In this document: in pieces, positions 9,135 to 17,632 of the stretch
Position numbering within the stretch: position 1 is the first letter of the stretch
Layout: each line of letters opens with the position of its first letter
The notes under the pieces: generated by a model
The model's database searches: none
What the model was told of the DNA's origin: nothing
What the model saw: only the letters and a program-made list of their open reading frames with translations
Program-made: the position numbers and the translations under genes
Origin: Aureibaculum marinum
GTDB lineage: Bacteria > Bacteroidota > Bacteroidia > Flavobacteriales > Flavobacteriaceae
Length of the DNA stretch: 64,000 bases
Direction of reading: 5' to 3'
Assembly (NCBI RefSeq): GCF_003813905.1
Contig: NZ_RPFJ01000005.1
Span: 90,655 to 154,654, forward strand

Positions 9135-10283
9135 ATGAATATTAGTGAAATATATAAACAGATAAGAGAGCAAACAACAGTTTTTTGTAGTTACTTACAA
9201 ACTGAAGACTATTCAATACAAGTAGTTAAGTTTGCAAGCCCACCTAAATGGCATTTGGCTCACACAACATGGTTTTTTGAACAATTCATATTGAAAGAAT
9301 ATGTAAAAGACTACAAACTGTTCAATAAAGATTATAACTTTCTATTTAATAGCTATTATAATAATGTCGGCAAAAGAATATTGCAAGCCAACAGAGGCAA
9401 TATGTCTAGACCAACTATTGATGAAATATACGCGTACCGACAACATGTAGATACAAATATGCTACAATTACTTAAAGGGACCCCTAACAAACAATTAACA
9501 GATTTAATAATTTTAGGATTAAATCATGAACAACAACATCAAGAATTATTGATTACTGATGTTAAATATATGTTTGGACACAACCCAATTTTTCCTCTAC
9601 TAGATAAATCATACAATCTTGTTAAAGATAAAAATACAAAAACAGAAACCATAAAACTAAAAGCAGGAATATATGAAATTGGTTATCAAGGAAACAACTT
9701 TTGTTATGATAACGAATTAGGCGTTCACAAGGTTTACATTGATGATTTTGAAATAGATAATTATTTAGTTACCAATGGCGATTATCTAAACTTTATGCAA
9801 GATGGAGGCTATGCTGATTTTAATCTTTGGTTAGACGATGGTTGGTCATGGCTAAATAGGCATCAAATTAATTCACCTATGTATTGGCATAAAGTGGAAG
9901 AAGAATGGTATTGTTATACCCTTTCCGGATTACAAAAAGTTGATAAAAACGCCATTTTATGTCATATAAATTACTATGAAGCTAATGCTTTTGCTGAATG
10001 GAAAAACAGGAGGCTACCGACGGAATTTGAATGGGAAATTGCATCTCAAAAAATGGACTGGGGCAAACGTTGGGAATGGACTAATAGTGCATATTTACCT
10101 TATCCTAATTTTAAAAAAGAAAATGGAGCCTTAGGTGAATATAATGGTAAGTTTATGAGCAATAAAATGGTATTGAGAGGTGCTTCTGTTGCCACATCTA
10201 AAAACCATAGCAGACCTACTTATCGTAACTTTTTTAACCCAACTGAAAGATGGCAATTTACTGGAATTAGATTAGCTAAATAA
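9135..10283 (+). CDS. egtB: EgtB-type non-heme iron sulfoxide synthase
   Basis: EgtB couples hercynine to a thiol (gamma-glutamylcysteine or cysteine) with O2 in ergothioneine synthesis. The 382-residue product has an N-terminal DinB-like four-helix domain and a C-terminal formylglycine-generating-enzyme (FGE/SUMF1) domain. Iron ligands of the HX3HXE motif are visible as H131, H135 and E137 (HEQQHQE); the third histidine lies in the WHLAHTTWFFE segment near residue 43. The FGE fold shows ENRRLPT-like sequence (KNRRLPTEFEWE) and a final FTGIRLAK. The gene is one base from egtD, so the pair is an operon. An ovothiol route is less likely because OvoA is a fused, longer enzyme. The thiol donor cannot be told. 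Confidence 0.85.
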   Translation: MNISEIYKQIREQTTVFCSYLQTEDYSIQVVKFASPPKWHLAHTTWFFEQFILKEYVKDYKLFNKDYNFLFNSYYNNVGKRILQANRGNMSRPTIDEIYAYRQHVDTNMLQLLKGTPNKQLTDLIILGLNHEQQHQELLITDVKYMFGHNPIFPLLDKSYNLVKDKNTKTETIKLKAGIYEIGYQGNNFCYDNELGVHKVYIDDFEIDNYLVTNGDYLNFMQDGGYADFNLWLDDGWSWLNRHQINSPMYWHKVEEEWYCYTLSGLQKVDKNAILCHINYYEANAFAEWKNRRLPTEFEWEIASQKMDWGKRWEWTNSAYLPYPNFKKENGALGEYNGKFMSNKMVLRGASVATSKNHSRPTYRNFFNPTERWQFTGIRLAK

Positions 10284-10284
10284 C

Positions 10285-11286
10285 ATGACTGAAACCTATA
10301 AAAATAGAGTTAATAACTACCCTAAAGAAAACTCTAAAATGATTGAAACATTTAAGAATGAAGTTGCTGAAGGCCTAAATTCTACCCCTAAAACTCTACC
10401 GTCTAAATATTTTTATGATAAAAAAGGTGATGCCCTTTTTGTAGAAATAATGAATCTACCTGAATACTACTTAACCAGAAGTGAATTAGATATTTTTAAA
10501 AATAAAACCCAACAGTTAATAAATGCTATTGATTTAAAACCTAATACTTATTTCGAACTAATTGAACTTGGTGCTGGTGACGGCTTAAAAACAAAAAAGT
10601 TGCTAGATTTATTAGATAAACAAAACTTTGTTTTTGATTATTTTCCAATTGATATATCAGCAAACTCCTTAAATTTATTAGAAGAAGACTTAGCTAGCAC
10701 ATACCCAAATGTTTCTGTAAAGAAAAAACAAGGCGACTATTTTGAAGTATTAGCTTCATTAAAAAATAGTAACAAGCCTAAAGTTATTTTATTTTTAGGC
10801 TCAAATATTGGAAACATGAACGACCAATTGGCAAAACAGTTTATTCATAATTTAGGAAAGAACCTACAACATGGAGATAAATTAGTATTAGGTGTTGATC
10901 TAATAAAACCTAAAGAAATAGTATTACCTGCCTATAATGATAATAAAGGAATAACAGCCAAATTCAACCTTAATCTTTTAAATAGAATTAATAATGAACT
11001 AAAAGGTAATTTTGATTTAAAACAGTTTAAGCACCAACCAGAGTACAACGAAAAAGAAGGTATCGCTAAAAGCTTTATTGTAAGTAAAAAAAATCAACAT
11101 GTAGAAATAAAAGCACTAAAGAAAACTTATAATTTCACTAAAGGTGAAAAAATTCACACCGAAATATCAAGAAAATATAATGATTCAATTATAAAAAATA
11201 TTATTTCAAACACTCAATTAACTATTGAACACAAAATTATGGATAGCAAAGCATACTTTGCTGATTATATCCTTACAAGAAGTTAA
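10285..11286 (+). CDS. egtD: L-histidine N-alpha-methyltransferase
   Basis: EgtD trimethylates histidine with SAM to give hercynine, the substrate of EgtB. The 333-residue product carries the family hallmarks: LPSKYFYDKKGDALFVEIM, LPEYYLTRSE, the SAM-binding motif ELGAGDGLKT and the LFLGSNIGNM segment. The ATG at 10285 follows the egtB stop by one base; a second ATG at 10339 (MIETFKNEV) would better match the usual family N-terminus, so the first 18 residues may be extra. It is the middle gene of a three-gene set. No egtC (amidohydrolase), egtA or egtE (C-S lyase) is found beside it. Confidence 0.9.
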   Translation: MTETYKNRVNNYPKENSKMIETFKNEVAEGLNSTPKTLPSKYFYDKKGDALFVEIMNLPEYYLTRSELDIFKNKTQQLINAIDLKPNTYFELIELGAGDGLKTKKLLDLLDKQNFVFDYFPIDISANSLNLLEEDLASTYPNVSVKKKQGDYFEVLASLKNSNKPKVILFLGSNIGNMNDQLAKQFIHNLGKNLQHGDKLVLGVDLIKPKEIVLPAYNDNKGITAKFNLNLLNRINNELKGNFDLKQFKHQPEYNEKEGIAKSFIVSKKNQHVEIKALKKTYNFTKGEKIHTEISRKYNDSIIKNIISNTQLTIEHKIMDSKAYFADYILTRS

Positions 11287-11288
11287 TA

Positions 11289-11951
11289 ATGAAAAAAACA
11301 AATCTTGCCGTTTTTGGACTTGGTAGCAGATCCACTCTATACTACATAAAAGAATTAAATAGATTATTTAATAATCAAAAAAAAGGATATAGTACCTGCC
11401 CGTTTATTTTATTAAATGCAGATTTTAATACAATAAATTCACTTTTACCTAATCCATCAGAAAAATTAGACACAATTACTCATCATTACATCAAAGAAAT
11501 TGAAAAATTAGATATTGAACAAATTTTAGTTCCTAACATTACACTTCATGAAACCATAGATCGGTTAATAATTCATAAAAAAATAATTCATCCAATTCAT
11601 TTAACCGCTTCTAAACTTACACAAAACAAGTGGACTAAAATTGTACTGTTCGGTTCGTTACACTCCATGACATCAACTTATATTGGTTCAAACTTTAAAC
11701 TAAATGGAATTGAAGTAACACTTCCTTCTAAAGAAGATATGTTTAACATTGATGAATTTCGAAAACAGGTGTATAATGAAACAGAAACTATAAAAACGAT
11801 TAAAAATTATCAGTCTATAATTTCTAAATATTCTAAAAATTACCCTGTGGTATTGGCATGTACCGAATTATCTATTTTTAAAACAGCGAGTAATAATGTT
11901 TTAGATATGGCAGAAATTCAAATTACAGAAGCTATAAAGAGTATTTTATAG
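11289..11951 (+). CDS. Asp/Glu/hydantoin racemase-fold protein lacking the first catalytic cysteine
   Basis: A 220-residue protein of the aspartate/glutamate racemase superfamily. The N-terminal glycine-rich strand (LAVFGLGSRSTLYYIKELN) and the second cysteine motif ACTELSIF fit the family. At the first active-site cysteine, where the family has a P-C-N-T-x-H type sequence, this protein reads PNITLH, so cysteine is replaced by asparagine. Racemases with two cysteines use both; single-cysteine members catalyse decarboxylation or other chemistry. The gene starts two bases after egtD and is surely co-transcribed. A role in ergothioneine metabolism, for example handling the sulfoxide or an amino acid by-product, is an inference from position only. 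Confidence 0.7.
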   Translation: MKKTNLAVFGLGSRSTLYYIKELNRLFNNQKKGYSTCPFILLNADFNTINSLLPNPSEKLDTITHHYIKEIEKLDIEQILVPNITLHETIDRLIIHKKIIHPIHLTASKLTQNKWTKIVLFGSLHSMTSTYIGSNFKLNGIEVTLPSKEDMFNIDEFRKQVYNETETIKTIKNYQSIISKYSKNYPVVLACTELSIFKTASNNVLDMAEIQITEAIKSIL

Positions 11952-12070
11952 ATTATCTCATTTCTACCATTTTTAAACTATGATTCACCTACAGTAATTC
12001 TAAACAAATTTTCACTTTTGTAGAGTAAAATACATACTATTATATACACAACAGAATACATTTAAATATT

Positions 12071-12925
12071 ATGAAAATTGCAGTAACATCAGCAAGTGGC
12101 AAATTAGGAGCTTCTATAGTAAAAAACTTAATCTCAAAAATTGGTAAAGACAATGTCGTTGGAATAGCGAGAACACCAAGCAAAGCATTACATTTAGGTG
12201 TAGAAATAAGAGAAGGCGATTATAATAACCGTGAGCATTTTAACAAAGCGTTGCAAGATATTGATGCTGTATTACTGGTTTCAGGTATGGATAATCCACA
12301 AAAAAGAATTCAACAACATAGAAATGTAATTGAAGCCGCTAAACAAAACGGTGTAAAAAAAATAGTATACACAAGTATTGTTGGAGCTGAAGAAAACAAT
12401 GCTTTTAGCCCAATAGTTCAGAGTAATCGACAAACAGAAAAAGATGTAAAAAATTCTGGTTTAGACTGGGTTATTGGTAGAAACGGTATTTATATAGAAC
12501 CAGATTTAGAGTACTTAGATACTTATATTGAAGAAGGTGAAATTAGAAACTGTGCTGACCAAGGCAAATGTACGTATACAAGCAGAGAAGAATTAGGTTT
12601 TGTTTATGCTAATTTACTTATTAATGATAAGCACAATAGTAACACCTACAACCTTGTAGGAAATCCTGTTACTCAAAAAGAGCTTACAAATATTATTAAT
12701 CAAGTATATCACACCAACCTTATTTATAATTCGGTTTCAGTAGAAGATTATGCTACAGAAAGAAAAGCTGCTTTAGGTGATTTTTTGGGAACAATAATAG
12801 CTGGAATTTATCAAGGAATAAAAGAAGGTGCTAACGATGTAACTTCTGATTTTGAAATTGCAGCTGGAAGACCACATAAATCTCTTCTTGAAATGATTAA
12901 AACTTACACTATTCAAGAAGGATAA
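12071..12925 (+). CDS. NmrA/QorB-like NAD(P)-binding oxidoreductase
   Basis: A 284-residue atypical short-chain dehydrogenase of the NmrA-like group. The nucleotide-binding loop is at the N-terminus (SASGKLGASIV), and the segments VLLVSGMDNPQKRIQQHRNVIEAAK and IVYTSIVGAEEN match the QorB / NADPH:quinone oxidoreductase 2 type, which lacks the usual Tyr-x-x-x-Lys pair. A function in quinone or aldehyde reduction is common to the group. It stands alone, 119 bases after the racemase-fold gene, and is the last gene of the chromosomal backbone before the galactan locus begins. A short hairpin (12933-12952) follows the stop codon. Confidence 0.8.
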   Translation: MKIAVTSASGKLGASIVKNLISKIGKDNVVGIARTPSKALHLGVEIREGDYNNREHFNKALQDIDAVLLVSGMDNPQKRIQQHRNVIEAAKQNGVKKIVYTSIVGAEENNAFSPIVQSNRQTEKDVKNSGLDWVIGRNGIYIEPDLEYLDTYIEEGEIRNCADQGKCTYTSREELGFVYANLLINDKHNSNTYNLVGNPVTQKELTNIINQVYHTNLIYNSVSVEDYATERKAALGDFLGTIIAGIYQGIKEGANDVTSDFEIAAGRPHKSLLEMIKTYTIQEG

Positions 12926-13414
12926 CAAATTAGAATTTTAGTAGTAAAATTCCTATATAAAAAATTAAAATAGACTCTATTTAGTAGTGTTATATCAGGG
13001 TTTCTACACTTTAACATCTAACACCCTAATAAAAAACACCTACAAATCTAATCAAACTCAATTCTTTATACATTTTAAAAGCTTGCATCTTCAGAAATAG
13101 AAGGCATAATTTTCTATTACAAAAACAAACAATTAGTTTCTAAATTTGAGTAATAATAAATCCAAAATAAGGATAAAATATAACAAATTACAGAATAAAA
13201 AAATCTCAACATCCCAAGCAAAAAAACGCATCAAACGTCAAGTCAAGCACTAACCACAAGGCATTTCTTTTGAAATTACTAGACAAAAACTATACAAGCT
13301 TAGATTAGTTTAATAATTCCATGATTACCATAAAAAGATTGTATAATTTAATCTCCGAAAACTAAAATATTTTTTTTCAAAAGACTCAATTTAAATAATA
13401 TAATTTTTAAAATA
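12926..13414 (+). other. 489-base AT-rich intergenic region before the agar operon
   Basis: No gene or relic is recognised in either strand. An 8-bp hairpin with a GTAG loop (12933-12952) follows the previous gene but has no T-run. A copy of the heptamer-repeat operator is at 13279-13296, about 120 bases before the GH50 start, so the promoter of the long + strand operon should lie between 13296 and 13414. Confidence 0.5.
13279..13296 (+). promoter_or_regulatory. heptamer direct-repeat operator, copy 1
   Basis: CTAGACA-AAAA-CTATACA, two direct heptamers with 11-base spacing. The same arrangement occurs at 42120, 61523, 63380 and, on the complement, 63650 and (with one extra spacer base) 61568. 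It lies upstream of the GH50-led operon. Confidence 0.5.
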
Positions 13415-15760
13415 ATGATTAAAACAACAACATTTTATACCAATTTAAGACCATTATTTTTAACATTCACTCTAAGTTTTATACTATTACTTTCGTGTAA
13501 TAAAACGAGTAAGCCAATGACTCATAAAATTTGGGGTTACAATTCCGAAATAATTCTAGATGATTTTGAAAACACAACGATCAACGAGAGTTTAAATACT
13601 TTTAAGTCGAAGGTAGAATTAGATTCGAAAGAGGCTACAAGAGGAAAACAATCTTTAAAAGTTTTCTTTAAAGGGGATGAAAAGGAATCAGGATTTGTAA
13701 TTGCCCCAAAAACACCTTGGTCCATCGACCCCAATAAAAAATATTGCCTCGTTTACGATGCAAAAAGTCTAAACGGTGAATCTTCTTTTATAACGGTCGA
13801 GGTCGAAAACGACAAAGGGCAATCTACACGAAGAATCGTCAATATCCATCCCAATGAGTTCAATTCCTATTTCTTTGAGATCACCACTCAAAAAGAGGAT
13901 ATAGAGAGTGGTTTAAGGGATACGCCCCCAGCATGGAAAACGGATGCCATTCACATGAAAATTAGTGGTCTGTTGTATCAAATCGATTTTTCAAAAGTGG
14001 CGAAAGTGAGTTTTTATCGATCTCAAGGTCTCAAAGACAAAACGGTTTTAATAGATAACATCCGTCTTGTTGAAAGTCCGGAAAGGGACCCTAATTTTCT
14101 AAAGGGTATCGTAGACAAGTTTGGGCAGAATGCAAAAAGGGAGTTTCCTATAAAGGTACATTCCGACGAAGAGCTGAAAGCAATAGCCGACGAAGAACTA
14201 AAATCGTTGGCAGAGTACACCTTAATGCCCGATAGAAGCCAATATGGTGGTTGGAAAGACGGACCAAAACTGAAAGCTACCGGATATTTTAGAAAAGAAA
14301 AGTATAATGGTAAATGGGCCTTGGTAGACCCTGAAGGCTACTTGTTCTTTTCCATAGGGCTGGCCAATGTTAGAATGGCCAACTCTACCACCTATACCGG
14401 AATAGACTATACCGATGAGAAGATCAAATATAGAGATCCCGAAGATGTTACCCCCGAAGACTCAAAGGGCATTGTTGAAGTGCCGTTGGAAATTATGAAA
14501 ACCGGGTATGTGGCAAACAAATTAAGAAACGACATGTTTCTGGAGTTGCCCTCCTACGACAGTCCTTTGGCCAAACATTACAGTTATAGAAAAGAATCGC
14601 ATATAGGGCCTATACAACATGGGCAGACCTATAGTTTTTACAGGGCCAACCTAGAGAGAAGATATGGGAATTCATTTTTTGAAAAATGGGTGGAAGTAAC
14701 GGAAATCCGAATGCGTAATTGGGGGTTCACCTCTTTTGGAAACTGGATCGACCCTGCTTTCTATCACAGAAACCAACTGCCCTATTTTGCCAATGGTTGG
14801 ATTATCGGTGATTTTCAAAAAGTATATTCGGGCCAAGATTATTGGGGGCCCATGCCCGATCCCTTTGACCCCGAATTTGAGCGTAGGGCCAAAAAATCGA
14901 TCGATGTGGTGGCCAAGGAAGTTAACGACAACCCATGGTGTGTTGGTGTTTTTATAGACAATGAAAGAAGCTGGGGCTCCGAGGCTTCGGTTAACACCCA
15001 TTATGGGTTGGTGTTGGACGGCCTATCCAAGGACATGAACAGTTTCTTAAAACAAAAATTCATGACCATCTTAAAATCAAAATATAAATCCATAGCCGAT
15101 TTAAACAAATCATGGGAAACCAATATTACCTCATGGGAAGAACTGGAAAAGGGAGTAGACTATAAAAAGCATGAGAATTTTAGCGTAGGCATGCTGGCCG
15201 ATTTTTCGGTCTTACTGGAAACCTTCGCCACAAAGTATTTTAAGGTAGTTCACGATGCCCTCGAAAAAGCCATGCCCAACCATATGTATTTAGGGTGCCG
15301 GTTTGCGGTTTGGGGCATAACGCCCGAGGTTAGAAAATCGGCCGCAAAATTTGTCGATGTTTTTAGCTACAACTATTACAAAGAAGGTATCGGCAAAAAA
15401 TACTGGAAGTTCTTGGAAGAGATAGACATGCCAACATTAATTGGTGAATACCACATGGGAGCCTCCGATTCCGGATTGTTCCACTCCGGTTTGGTCCATG
15501 CCGCAAACCAAGAGGATAGGGCCAATATGTGGGCCGATTATGCCCTTTCTACCATAGACAACCCTTATTTGGTCGGGGCCCATTGGTTCCAATATTTAGA
15601 TTCACCTATTACAGGTCGTGCACATGACGGCGAAAATTACAATGTGGGCTTTGTTTCCACGACCGATATCCCTTATCCGGAGATGATCAAAAAAGCCAAG
15701 GAAATCAACTCTAACTTATATACGAGACGGTTTGGAAATATAAAAACAGAAGAAAAATAA
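13415..15760 (+). CDS. GH50 beta-agarase lipoprotein
   Basis: GH50 enzymes cleave beta-1,4 bonds of agarose, mostly releasing neoagarobiose or -tetraose. The 781-residue protein has a lipoprotein signal peptide (cysteine in LLLSCNKTS), a CBM-like beta domain (about residues 45-215) and a (beta/alpha)8 domain (about 240-770). The family segments YGGWKDGPKLKATGYF, KWALVDPEGYLFF and MPDPFDPEF are clear. Catalytic candidates are E517 (FIDNERSWG) as acid/base and E678 (LIGEYHMGA) as nucleophile. It is probably anchored at the outer membrane or in the periplasm. It opens the + strand operon; the PhoD-like gene follows after ten bases. A distinct paralogue is at 50033-52150. GC content is visibly higher than in the backbone. 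Activity on porphyran cannot be excluded. Confidence 0.85.
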   Translation: MIKTTTFYTNLRPLFLTFTLSFILLLSCNKTSKPMTHKIWGYNSEIILDDFENTTINESLNTFKSKVELDSKEATRGKQSLKVFFKGDEKESGFVIAPKTPWSIDPNKKYCLVYDAKSLNGESSFITVEVENDKGQSTRRIVNIHPNEFNSYFFEITTQKEDIESGLRDTPPAWKTDAIHMKISGLLYQIDFSKVAKVSFYRSQGLKDKTVLIDNIRLVESPERDPNFLKGIVDKFGQNAKREFPIKVHSDEELKAIADEELKSLAEYTLMPDRSQYGGWKDGPKLKATGYFRKEKYNGKWALVDPEGYLFFSIGLANVRMANSTTYTGIDYTDEKIKYRDPEDVTPEDSKGIVEVPLEIMKTGYVANKLRNDMFLELPSYDSPLAKHYSYRKESHIGPIQHGQTYSFYRANLERRYGNSFFEKWVEVTEIRMRNWGFTSFGNWIDPAFYHRNQLPYFANGWIIGDFQKVYSGQDYWGPMPDPFDPEFERRAKKSIDVVAKEVNDNPWCVGVFIDNERSWGSEASVNTHYGLVLDGLSKDMNSFLKQKFMTILKSKYKSIADLNKSWETNITSWEELEKGVDYKKHENFSVGMLADFSVLLETFATKYFKVVHDALEKAMPNHMYLGCRFAVWGITPEVRKSAAKFVDVFSYNYYKEGIGKKYWKFLEEIDMPTLIGEYHMGASDSGLFHSGLVHAANQEDRANMWADYALSTIDNPYLVGAHWFQYLDSPITGRAHDGENYNVGFVSTTDIPYPEMIKKAKEINSNLYTRRFGNIKTEEK

Positions 15761-15770
15761 TCTTTTTACA

Positions 15771-17618
15771 ATGCAGACTATTAAATCCATAATATTGATA
15801 TTACTGCTTACTTACTTCCATTTGAGTAATGCCCAAGATGAAAGTATTATCAGGTTGCCCGATAACATTCAACCAAAAGACCGCATTGCTTTTGCAATGT
15901 ATACCGTACATGAGAATACATTAAAAGTAACAGCTCAATTTCATCCACTTAAAAACTATACGCCTATTTATGCCTCTTTAGAGATTGAAGAAAATGGTAA
16001 ATGGGTAGAAAAAGCGAAAACCGAAATTATTTATCCTGGGTACACTGCCCCTTTTAGAATTGAGAATTGGGATGATACCAAAGAGAAAAAATACCGCGTA
16101 GCTTATAATAATGAAGCTTTTTATGAAGGAATAATCAAGAAGAACCCAATAGATAAAGATGAGTTTGTACTGGTAGCATTGACCTGTAATTCTATGTATC
16201 CAGAGCATGGTGGTGATTTACCTAAAGACGATATCGTAAATAACATCTTAAAGTTAGATCCAGATTTAATATTCTTCTCCGGAGACCAAGTGTACGAACA
16301 TAACGAACATTATTTGGCGTGGTTAAAATTCGGAAGGGAATTTAGCGAGGTTTTTAGAAACACCCCTGTTATCATAACTCCCGACGATCATGATATTGGG
16401 CAAGGAAATTTTTGGGGCGAAGGTGGTAAAAAAACAGACGAAAGAAGAGGTATTTATGGTGGCTACTATATGCCCGCCGAATACATTAAAGAGGTTGAAC
16501 GTGCACAGACCAGCCACCTTCCAGATCCTTATGACCCAACTCCTATAGAACAGGGAATAGGGGTTTATTATACCGATTTAAAATGGGGAGGTATCAGCTT
16601 TGCCATTTTAGAGGACAGAAAATTCAAATCAGGTTTAACGGCCCTAGCGGAGGCCTATCCCGATATTTTCCCCAACGGACCGTATGAAGCTATTTTTGAT
16701 AAGAATATTGATACCCGTAAATTCGATTTAGACGGGTTGACCTTGTTAGGCGAACGCCAATTAAAATTCTTGGAAGATTGGACTACCGATTGGGAAAATG
16801 CCGAAATGAAAACCGTTCTATCACAAACGGCATTGGCCATGGTGGACAATTATACAGGAAAATACGATAAAGAGTTTTATGCGGATTTTGATTCCAATGC
16901 TTGGCCACAAGCAGGAAGAAACAGGGCCTTAAAAGTTATTAGAAAAAGTTTTTCCCCTACCATTACCGGAGACACACATTTAGGTGCCGTAGCTAAAATG
17001 GGAATTGAAAAATGGGGAGATGCAAGTTATAATTTTACGACTCCGGCCATTGCTAATTTTTGGTTAAGATGGTGGCACCCAAAAACCCCCGGTAAAAACA
17101 GGGATAAAAATGCACCTAACTATACAGGTGATTTTTTGGATGGATTTAAAAATAAAATTACCGTAAAGGCTGTTGCAAATCCTACATTACCAGAAATTAA
17201 AGAGGGCGGATATTTATCAACTAGGGCAGCTGGTTATGGTATTGTCAGATATAACAAACCACAAAGAACAATAACCTTTGAATGTTGGCCAAGAAATGTA
17301 GATATACATAAACCGGATGCCAAACAATATCCGGGGTGGCCAATCACCATTTCACAAGAAGATAATTTCAGTATAAAGGATGGTTATCAACTACCCAAAT
17401 TGGTTATTTCTAAACCGGACCAAGTGGTAACTATTAAGGAACAATATACTCGCGAGGTGATTTCATCTATTAGAATTAAGGGAAAAGAGTATCGACCAAA
17501 AGTTTTACATCAGGGTGAATATATCATTCTTGTAGGTGAAAACAACAACATAAAAAAATTTGAATACGTAAAGGCTGCTAAACGAAACAAAAAGGAAATA
17601 AATGTCACGATAAAATAA
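15771..17618 (+). CDS. secreted PhoD-like metallophosphoesterase
   Basis: A 615-residue protein with a signal peptide ending NAQ near residue 22. After a beta-sandwich-like N-terminal part (to about residue 125), the metallophosphoesterase core shows FFSGDQVYEHNEHY, ITPDDHDIGQGN and GDTHLGAVAKMG, which give the aspartate, asparagine and histidine metal ligands of the PhoD type. A C-terminal beta domain follows. PhoD enzymes hydrolyse phosphodiesters or monoesters; in an agar operon between a GH50 and an FG-GAP lipoprotein the natural substrate may be an algal phosphate ester, or a sulfate ester as substrate drift. That is inference. It is co-transcribed with its neighbours (spacings 10 and 14 bases). 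Confidence 0.75.
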   Translation: MQTIKSIILILLLTYFHLSNAQDESIIRLPDNIQPKDRIAFAMYTVHENTLKVTAQFHPLKNYTPIYASLEIEENGKWVEKAKTEIIYPGYTAPFRIENWDDTKEKKYRVAYNNEAFYEGIIKKNPIDKDEFVLVALTCNSMYPEHGGDLPKDDIVNNILKLDPDLIFFSGDQVYEHNEHYLAWLKFGREFSEVFRNTPVIITPDDHDIGQGNFWGEGGKKTDERRGIYGGYYMPAEYIKEVERAQTSHLPDPYDPTPIEQGIGVYYTDLKWGGISFAILEDRKFKSGLTALAEAYPDIFPNGPYEAIFDKNIDTRKFDLDGLTLLGERQLKFLEDWTTDWENAEMKTVLSQTALAMVDNYTGKYDKEFYADFDSNAWPQAGRNRALKVIRKSFSPTITGDTHLGAVAKMGIEKWGDASYNFTTPAIANFWLRWWHPKTPGKNRDKNAPNYTGDFLDGFKNKITVKAVANPTLPEIKEGGYLSTRAAGYGIVRYNKPQRTITFECWPRNVDIHKPDAKQYPGWPITISQEDNFSIKDGYQLPKLVISKPDQVVTIKEQYTREVISSIRIKGKEYRPKVLHQGEYIILVGENNNIKKFEYVKAAKRNKKEINVTIK

Positions 17619-17632
17619 ATTGATATCGCAAA

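Noticed and set aside
12933..12952. 8-bp hairpin after the NmrA-like gene as a terminator
   Set aside because: The stem is almost all A-T and no T-run follows; too weak to call.
14672..15001. 109-codon antisense frame in the GH50 gene
   Set aside because: The sense strand has catalytic GH50 motifs here; the antisense product has no recognisable feature.
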